Below, one piece after another: positions 55,601 to 64,000 of a stretch of 64,000 bases of DNA. Made by a program: the position numbers and the translations under genes. Source of the stretch: Himantopus leucocephalus (lineage: Eukaryota > Chordata > Aves > Charadriiformes > Recurvirostridae); the NCBI GenBank assembly GCA_003993805.1, contig RSEF01000004.1:21494822-21558821 (forward strand), in the 5' to 3' direction. The notes under the pieces are model-generated. The model did not search any database. It saw only the letters and a program-made list of their open reading frames with translations, and was not told where the DNA came from. Each line of letters opens with the position of its first letter. The first letter of the stretch is position 1.

Positions 55601-58600
55601 TTAATCACTTTCTGATCCCAACAGCCACACAATTCAACTCTTTCTTAGCATAATTAAACAAGTGACAATGAGGATGCTATTCCAAGACATGGTAATGAGA
55701 TGCTGTGGGGCCTGAATTCAGCTGGAGGGGATTTCCTATTAAATATTTATCGTATGCGCAGCTTCTTCAGCAGCTAGAAATACAGAAAAGGAAATTTAGC
55801 GGAATAGAACCTCTTTTCTGAAATTAATCTGTGGAAAAACTGAAGAACTGTGGTCACTTCATTTTGGACTGACTATTATTTTTGGCCTGCGGGCGGCATT
55901 CAGCATCAATAAAAATCAAAGTTTATGTAGGAGGAAAATAAATTGGAGGAAGTTAGAATGTAGGAAAATAAAAATGGAAAGGGAATGAAGAGGAAATAGG
56001 AATGTGACAAACCAATTAGGGAGAGTACAAATGATAAAAGTCAACAGGAATTAACTAATGATGGACTGTAGAATGCGGAAAGACTAGAAGGTTTAAGGGG
56101 AAAAGAAACCATGTAGAAAGGAAATAATTGGATAACAGAGATGATGGTATGAGCCAGTGAACTAAAAAATAATAAGACTTTTAAGCATAGTGAACATTTA
56201 ATTCTGGATCCAGGGAGAAATGAAGTATGCTTTCATCACATTACTTTACACACTTTATGGGGGTTATGGAAGTCATGGCCAGCCTGTGTTTAACTGAAAC
56301 TGTAGAAGAAAAGCTCTATCGAGGCCCCAGGGATTTATAACACATTTGCACATACACATACACAAGCCAAAGAAGAATGCTGAAGAATGCTATTGAGGCT
56401 GCAAAACTGAGCTGGGGCCTTCTCGACTCTTGATTTCCCCGACTCCAAAAAAGCAGCCTGCTTTAATGTTCCTCAGATGTTCTGGTCATCTTCTGTACTG
56501 TCTTATGATCATCCTTATGATAAAGGGAAAAAAATAAAGACAGAGCAGAGTTCATTCCTTATTAGTCTGGGAGCACCTAAAATTAGATTGGATGATGTTG
56601 CTAGTAGCTTCTTTTTAAATACAACCGGTGCATGAGGAAGTGTGTTTATAAATGCTTTCTTATTCCAGGCTGGAACGTGCAGGGGCAACAGGTCCGGGGG
56701 GTCAACAGAGCAGTACAGGTGTAAGGGGACTTCAGGACATGGAGGTGGCTGCAGACCATTCTGTGCAGAGTCCACCAAAGCTCTAACGCAGGAGGAGCAG
56801 GCTCTTACCCTGCCTCCCTGCCTTAAGTGGAAGGAGTGCAGTTCTTCCTGGCCTCTGGCAAAGTGTACTGGATGTTCTCTGCACCCTGCTTATATTCTCC
56901 ATGGTTCTGAGAAGCAGATGGACGTCTGAGCAATGAATGAGACCTGGGAAAGTAGTGGAGTATTATTAGCTCCCATGCAGAAGCTGTAACCTTCCCCTCT
57001 TTCCTCCCTCCCCCATCTCTTTCAGCTCTTTGGGCTTACTGAACATCTTTCCCTGGGTGTTTGAACGATGTCTCTGGGGTATATTGGAATCCCAAGGAGA
57101 AACTGCTATGTAAATAATAATAATTCCTCTCATACTTGCTAAATGGCACTCATAATTTAAAAAAGTTTTTGGCAATAGGATCAAATTAACTTGATGAGAA
57201 AGCTCTTTTTTCTTGTAAAGTACTAGGAAAGCTGTGAGACAGGAGGTGCAATTAATTATCTCACTTGGATTAAAAGCTCTTTTATTTGATATTTGATCTC
57301 TTATTACTTGATTTCCCACAAAATTGCTGGTAACGTGCAGTCCCACTTAATAGCTCATTAGCACTCCAGTGCGGTATTTGTAAGGTGGTCAGGTTTGTGT
57401 ATAATAAAGCAGTTGCTGGCTAGCAGTGAATGACTTCAGCCATAATTAATTAATTAAATGTGTGTAAAACATGGTTCATTAGCAAGGTGTGTGACAATCT
57501 CATGGTGTCCAATGCTGTCCCTCTAATTGTGTAATGGGCGTGATGCTACTGCAGCATTGCTTCATTAGTTTCCAGCTTCTGCTAGTGTTGTTTAGGTAAA
57601 AGACCTCTGATTTCCAGGCCTTGTTCCAGTGACGTGGTAGCGTTGGAAGGAATAGTTTACGGTAACCAATCGAACAGCATTTCTTACTGTTTTCACTTAA
57701 AACCCACACAATTAGAAATTATTACTATAGCTTAGCAGCAGTAGCAGAACATTTGCTGTGGAAGCTGGAAATCTCAGTTCAACTGTAGTTCAAGCAATAA
57801 CTATTCTTTATACTCAATTATGCACTGTAACCCATTAGGGAAGTCTGTGGTTTCCTGATGTAGTTTTTTTTTCCCCTTCTGTGTTACAGCAAGGTTGCAA
57901 CTGGCTACAAGTATATTAGAAATTGGTATGCTTGTACAATTATTCTGCAGGCTATCTAACTTCTACCGACTATATTTATCTGGTACGTTTAGAGACAGAA
58001 CAAAGCCAGGACGTTCAGCCCTTTAACCCAGATGTTGTCAGCGTGGGACAACACTAATCTGCAGAACTGATGCTCTTGTGGTGTAAAGCCATTAGAAAGT
58101 CATTCCTCAGACCTATTAGATCCAGAAATCAGTGAATACTTAGTCTTGTGGGCCCTGATGGTGATTGTCTGGTCATAGAGGAAAAGCTTGAAGAGAAGTT
58201 TACCTGCACCGCTTGAAACCTGTTGCATTCAACTTCTGTGAAAATGGGGTCAATTAGTTCTATCAACATCTTGTTTTGCTTTCATGAGCCAGGCAAAAAC
58301 GTTTCTGAGCTTTTGAGAGTCTGCGGATATGATGACAACAAAATCAATTAAAGGAGGTATGATATTCCCCACTGTAGTGAATAGGGACATTAAGAGTTTC
58401 GCTCTTCCTTTGTTTTAGGTTGGTGGAATCATGCTGAGTGTGAGGTTCAGGTTCTCCTTGTCGGGGTGTTTCTGTGTGCTGTATTGTTTCGTGGTTAAGA
58501 GGGCAGGTGGGTTTGTGTTGTTAAAGTTATGGTTTGCTGCTGCCTTGTTTCTGAAGTGAGTTCCTGGAGGGCTTTGGCGCCCCGTGATATTGATATAAAA

Positions 58601-61590
58601 AGCACACAGTAGAGATGTTGTTGATGGCTCTGGCTGTTGTTCAGAAATATGGTTTTACAGTGTTGCTGTCATATTTGACCAGTACTTAATTAGCTTTCTG
58701 TTCTCGATGTTTGCTGTAATGAGAGCAAGCTCAGGTAGTTCCCTTCTCCAATGGGTGCATTGGAAGTCATTAAAGAGGTTGTGATGGGATAGAAAAGAAA
58801 AATGTGTGTGTCCTGGTTCTTGTGCCTTCCGTGTAACAATTTTCATGTCTAAGGCATGACTTCCTTCGGGCCTGTTTTCTTTTTGGAGTTAGTGTGCTAA
58901 GTTCTCTATAAAAATAACACTTGCTAGTTTTCTCCTGGCTGGAGAAATTCTGCTGCTTCCTCTGGAGGAAGGACTTTCTTCTTCAGTTATGCAGATCACT
59001 GTGGTGTGACTTTGACCGAGGCCCTTGGATTGGGTTGTCTGGACTGGCAGGGTAGACCTCACCCAAAATGTTACTGAAGCACTGCCATACACACAGAGGT
59101 TTTATCTTTTTGCTTATAACATGTCTAGCTATCAAGCGCAAAGAGAAATAAAGTAACGAACTGCATGGGAAATAACAGTCTCCAGCATCTCCAATTTCAA
59201 GAGTTATCTACTTGCCCTTATTCCATTTTATTGCCATAAGCCTGAACATGAGAAAGTAGTTGCAGGCCAAGTGCGAATGTGCAAAGCTGCTCTTCCCATA
59301 CCTTGAGCATCCCTCACATGCCAGTTATGTGCTGCCAGTGCCTTCAAAGCCATTAGTCGTCATTTCAGTGTTTTAAAGTCTTATCTTTCCAAGTTCCTCT
59401 ATAATATGTTTCTTTCCAGAGGTAGGCAGTTCTTTTTGAGTGGCGATTTCTGAGTTGGTTTTTTTTTTTAATGCAGAGGGTTCTTCTAAAGAAGGATATA
59501 TTATTTCCCCCTCCTTGAGTCTTCTTTCCCGCCATTATTACAATTTTCAAAAATGTAGATGCTCCTAATACAGCAGAGACCGTTCCACAGCTCTGCCTTT
59601 AATGGAGTGAGCAGATTGCAGTAAGAATGCGGTGCTGCTCAGTAAATTTAATGACTTTATGAAGATAAATGTTTCCCTTCCAAAGCCCCTTCTTGTCAGA
59701 ATACATTTAATACTGCCATTCCTTTGAGAACTAAATTCCTGTAGCACTTTGCAGCATATTAGCATGTTTTTCTCACCACATGAAATTGCACTTCAAGCAA
59801 GAAATAATAATGTTTCTGCATCCCCTTGTACATTTTTATTACTGCCAATGAATAGGAGTAAATTAACTATTATGGCTAACATTATTCACAGGGACAAATT
59901 CCTAACTCATTTTACAGAGAATAATAAATAACTGAATAAATAAGATGCCTTTAATTTCACATGTGAATTATCAAAGATTCCTCTGAGTAGGAGGAATAGG
60001 GTCCAGTTGACTTTACAAACAAAATACAACTCTCTAAGAGAAGTTAGATGTGTGTCCACTCATCTATATTTTCTCTTATCCTCCAAAAAGTATGATAAAT
60101 ATCCTTATTATTACATGTGTTTCCTATGAAAACAGGTTTCTCTTGTCTGATTACTTGCTTCCATGTATGTTTATCCAAATACTAATCTGGGAGATGAGTC
60201 ACATTTTGCTGTTAGTTGCTTGGATGCTGCTCTGACTGATGGCAGTTATTGTATGGCTTATTTAATCCACAGACCTTAGAGTGCTTTTTAAAGACATTGT
60301 ACCCTTGTACAACAAGGGAAACTGAGGCTCAGACTAGTAAGTGTCTTGTAGTAGGTTACCCAATGTAGAAGAATCAAAGCTCCAGTAGATCCTGATGTTT
60401 TAGGCCACCCTAAAGATTACCCTGTCACTTGACAGAAGAACTGAGCCTAAACAAAAGACTTGTTTCAAAAGGAATAAATATTTTGATATCATTATCCACT
60501 TCAGAAGGGTTTGGTCTTTATTTCAAGCATTTAAAAGTGTGCTTAAAAAAGGTTACCAAAATATAAGTATACATTTGTATATTCACCAAGAGTAACAACT
60601 TCAATGAAAATAAATATTCCACAGTATTGAAAATGGAAAAATGGGAATATTTGCCCGTGATTTTTTTCACTGTGAAAAAAAAAGGCCGATAAATAAATTC
60701 CTGCTTCTTCAAAATCTGATGGCAATAAGATATTTCATTGAACCAAAATGGTGTTTAACCAACAAATTTTACAATTCTTGTGTCTTTTGAGATTATATTT
60801 CAAGTTCATGCGCGTAATCTTTGTGTCTGCTTTTCTGTGTTTATGCATGTGCACACACACATGCACACATCTACTTCGGCTTCATTCCTAACTATTGCTG
60901 CATTGTTGTCTTCCAACAGTACGTGGGGATGCAGCAGTTTGACTGCAGGTGGCCAACAGGTGCACTTGCTTGTGGTGGGGAGATCCCTTCTAACCATATT
61001 TGCCACCTCCTTCACTTGACTAACCCACACGGCTCTGCCTTAAACCTTTAAACTGAGGGGGTAAAAATGTATTTTTTATGCATATTGAGGTGATAAGGGC
61101 CAGATTTTGTGTAAACTCATCCTCAAAGCGCTGCTGCTGGGCGTTGGAGGTGGAGGAAGAAGCAAGTGTGTACCCACGTATCGCAACGCAACATCTGGCT
61201 TTTTGGTCGAGGGCCTGTGTGTGAGTAACAAAAATTGCCATACTTAGGTCATACCTTACTCCTTGCGGAGGGATGCTGGAAGGGTGGAGCATACATACAT
61301 TTCCTCAATTTTTTTGTTATAAATTTATACTTTGAGTTCTGTTAAGGTGAGCGTGAAGATGTGTGGGTGCTATTGTCATAACTAGAGCTATTTAAAGACA
61401 ATCCATGAAAACAGTTTTTCCCGAATGGAAAATTGCAGCGAAGGATTGGTGAAAAACGTCTGTCCTCCTTGAAAACTCCGACCTCTTTGTTGGAAGCCCT
61501 TCCAACCCCCAGCACGAAGACATTTTTCGCGTAAAGAATTATTATATTTGGCACAAAATATATTATATTTTGTGGTGGAAAACGGTTTCC
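52669..61590. other. Intergenic, right part
   Basis: No recognised gene. It holds a purine-rich patch (55.9-56.2 kb), a TAATTA-rich stretch (57.1-57.5 kb) and a MIR-like fragment (60.3 kb). Open frames are short and unlike known proteins. Confidence 0.55.
60258..60400 (-). mobile_element. MIR-like SINE fragment
   Basis: TATTTAATCCACAGA ... AGGGAAACTGAGGCTCAGA ... TAAGTGTCTTG ... GGTTACCCAA ... GAATCAAAGCTCCAG matches the complement of the MIR core in order. The GGGAAACTGAGGCTCAGA word is almost unchanged. This is the clearest of the three MIR-like fragments. Confidence 0.65.
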
Positions 61591-61599
61591 CCTCCGTCA

Positions 61600-61885
61600 C
61601 TGGTTTATCCATCGCGGAGCGGGACCGCGGCTCTCCGCCCGGCCCTGACCCTCACCCCTTTTCCAGTCCCGGCTTAGCCCGGCGACAATTCCCTCCCGCT
61701 GAGAGCGGCCGGTTCTCCGGGAGGGGGTCGCCCAGCCGGTAAGGCCGCTGTGCCGCGGGCCGGGCTGGCGCCGCCCGGGGGGGTCCCGGGCCGGGGGGGG
61801 GCTGCGGGCGGCCGCCGGGCACTAGAGGGAGCGCCGACCCCGCGCTGCGCTGCGGCCCCGCACCCCGGCACCGCGCTGGAGCCTC
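61600..61885. promoter_or_regulatory. Orphan CpG island
   Basis: Abrupt CpG- and GC-rich block of nearly 300 bases in otherwise AT-rich sequence, about 28 kb from the nearest recognised gene. On the plus strand CCAGCCG-GTAAGG (GT at 61739-61740) is a good splice donor, so a first exon could end at 61738. I find no coding sequence that fits a known protein. Likely the promoter of a long non-coding RNA or of an unrecognised gene. Confidence 0.55.
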
Positions 61886-61909
61886 CTTCGGACCCCTCAG
61901 TCCCTTTTT

Positions 61910-61931
61910 TTTTGTTGTTGTTGTTGTTTTG
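61910..61931 (+). repeat. T-run and GTT microsatellite
   Basis: A T-run followed by five GTT units and a short T/G stretch, just beyond the CpG island. Confidence 0.85.
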
Positions 61932-64000
61932 TTTCTTCCCCTCCTCTGTTCCTCTGCAATAACTGTTGTAAATTAAGCAGTTACTTCTCTTCCTCTGGTT
62001 TCAAAGCATCAAAGATGTCTGCGAGCCCATTACCTTTGATGCCGGTTTCCTGTTAGAATGCGTGTTTTGGCGTTGCAACATCCTGAAAAAGTTTAATCTG
62101 AAGCAGAAGAACTGTAAAACGAAGAGAACAATTATATACAGCCCAGAGCTCTGAGCGGCTGAAATGACAACAAAGTTTCATCTGTTTATTAGGTTAGCTC
62201 TGTTTCGGATAAAATACTATTAGCAATTTATGAAGAGGAGAGTAAGACTTTGAAATTGAGTATCTGTCAATTAAATCTGAAAATCTTAATATGAAATGCT
62301 TTTAAAAGTCAAATAACATCTATTAAAACTCCAGATTTAGTCAATGAGATCAGGCTGTACCCTGGGTATACACTGACGGAAAAACAGTGTGTACATGACA
62401 GAACCTTACCTGGGAGCGGGAGAGGATCCTCTTGTAGAGAGCGAGCAAAAATGAGGAATTAAAACAGTCTTCTACTCTGCAAAGAGAATTTCTATGTAAA
62501 GATGGCTACAGCAGTTGTCACGGCAACTTTGCTTTTACTAGTGCTCCAAATATGGGCTCTGAAATCCCTTCCTTCCCTGTCCCCCCCCCNAAAAAAGAAC
62601 AAAAAAGCCAGACCTAAAACCCAAAACAATCCACTCAGATTTCTTTAGGTCATTTTAATTTTTCAATAGAAAATTATTGAGTAAAAATAGCCGAGGACTG
62701 ACGTTCTTTCCAAGAGGAAATAATAGAAAATCAGCCAATATTTGGAATTGATGCTTCTGTCTGTAACTTGTGCTTGGTAGTTGGTGATCAAGGTCTAGTG
62801 TTTACCAGGGCAGATCAGAGACCCTGCCTGGAGTATGCAAAAGAAGAAAAATAGACATCGATCGTCTTTAACGTAGAAGTAACTTCTGAGCTCTTTAGTT
62901 TTGATAATGTCCCTTTGTTCTATGTCTGCCACCACTTCGCTATTGTACAACGTTGGTCCATACACTGTGATAAGTCACTAAAACCCTCTTTCTTTAGGCT
63001 TGAAGGTAAGCATGGAGAAGACCACAAATCCTTTAGGGGACTCTATTAAGAGACGATGGCAGGGCAGCCTGGGTGAATGGGATTTGCTGTTCCCTTTTCT
63101 GTGCAGTGCCTGACTGACGCCTCCTGTGGGTTGGCCTTTTCTGTTGTATTGCATTTTCACCTGGTGATGGAATGCTGAAAGACTGACAGCACAAGGATGC
63201 TGGATTTACTGACGCATGGATCTTGCAGCTGTATCCTCATGGGACCCTTTGCTTTCCAGAGCGGAAACCATCTTTTGGTGTGTGTAAAGGTACGCATGTT
63301 CACACCATCCAGCAGAAAAGGTGCAGGGTTTGTGATCCGTACCTTAAAGTTCAACAGCGGTAACAGCAGCAAGTATTTTCTGTCTCTGTGCCTACGGGCC
63401 AAACATGTATGTTCTAAATAATTTGTATGCCACAATATAATCTTCGCGGAAGCTGCCTAGGCTTTTCTTATTTGGTCACAATAATACTGTCAATAATCCT
63501 TGTTTATACTATAATGCAAAAAGAAGGACAATCTTGTACTTAAAGCCCAGGGTTCAGCTTCCTGACCTATAGTACAGGAATATGAATAATTCCTTTTTTT
63601 CTCTGTCTTATGGTACTTAAAATGAAGCTCTGCAGGGCAGATGCTGTATCTTAGTGTGTGTGTATGTGGTACCTAGGATGTGCTCTGATCTCAGCTGAGC
63701 CATCAAAGTGATGCTTTATCACCTGTAATGTCAAAGAACAGATGTAGCTCAGTTTTTTCTGGACTATAAGAAGGGTTTATATTCTGCCTGTGGTGTCACA
63801 CTTGAAAATCACTATGGAAAAGCTGTTGGTTTTGAGCAAGTTAATAATGTACAAAATTTGTTACAATCCTTACTTTAAATGATGATTTCTGTGTCTTCAT
63901 ATATCTTGCTGGTAGTATTGCATGACAGTATAAATGTTTGCTGAACAAACTCCTTATGTTTTTACAGTGGTGCCAGAAATTGTCTTTGCCATGGTATTTC
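61932..64000. other. Right end, no gene recognised
   Basis: AT-rich sequence with a single N after a C-run at 62590 and a short GT stretch near 63655. On the minus strand CGCTCCCAG-GTAAGG (donor at 62409-62408) is a good isolated splice donor, but no matching exon is evident. Confidence 0.5.

Noticed and set aside
62405..62470. Minus-strand open stretch ending in a good donor (CCCAG-GTAAGG at 62409).
   Set aside because: Isolated, short, and lies upstream rather than downstream of the CpG island for that strand; no acceptor or start supports an exon.
33500..64000. Search for AFF2 exons on the minus strand, expected from human gene order.
   Set aside because: No stretch matched the conserved AFF C-terminal or N-terminal words I know; AFF2 probably lies further right. 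A tblastn search would settle it.

Overview
The window is vertebrate nuclear DNA, most likely from a bird. Genes are split into short exons by modest introns with GT-AG ends. Interspersed repeats are sparse. The one clear LINE remnant (about 46.07-46.31 kb) is of the sauropsid CR1 type. Three runs of exactly 100 N and six single N's show a draft assembly. There are no bacterial-style operons, CRISPR arrays or tRNA/rRNA genes that I can see.

Two protein-coding genes are certain. On the minus strand, 2162-6634 holds exons 1-3 of TMEM185A, a multi-pass membrane protein; the rest of the gene lies beyond the left edge. On the plus strand, 24359-33383 holds a complete nine-exon IDS (iduronate-2-sulfatase, a lysosomal sulfatase that starts dermatan and heparan sulfate breakdown). 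The IDS model translates to 553 residues. Exons 2-8 have the same lengths as I recall for human IDS (137, 178, 89, 201, 171, 127, 174 nt), and every catalytic residue I know of is present. The two genes are divergent, about 17.7 kb apart, each with its own CpG island. They are also near neighbours on human Xq28, so this is conserved synteny; their enzymatic roles are not known to be linked.

Layout: 1-6.6 kb TMEM185A; 6.1-7.2 kb CpG island with two perfect NRF1-type palindromes and possible divergent transcription; 7.2-24.2 kb intergenic, with a poly-A tract, one gap, a hAT-like MITE and a possible 44-codon membrane microprotein ORF; 24.2-33.5 kb IDS; 33.5-61.6 kb mostly non-coding, with ancient SINE fragments, one CR1 fragment, a palindromic repeat, a tandem copy that looks like an assembly artefact, a purine-rich tract, two gaps and one possible terminal exon on the minus strand; 61.6-61.9 kb a CpG island with no gene I can assign; 61.9-64 kb nothing clear. 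From human gene order AFF2 would be expected further right on the minus strand, but I recognised none of its exons.

I see no convincing new biological system. The items most worth checking are the orphan CpG island at 61.6 kb, the candidate minus-strand exon at 41.6-41.8 kb, the 44-codon membrane ORF at 11.0 kb, and the N-flanked duplication at 35.1-35.5 kb.
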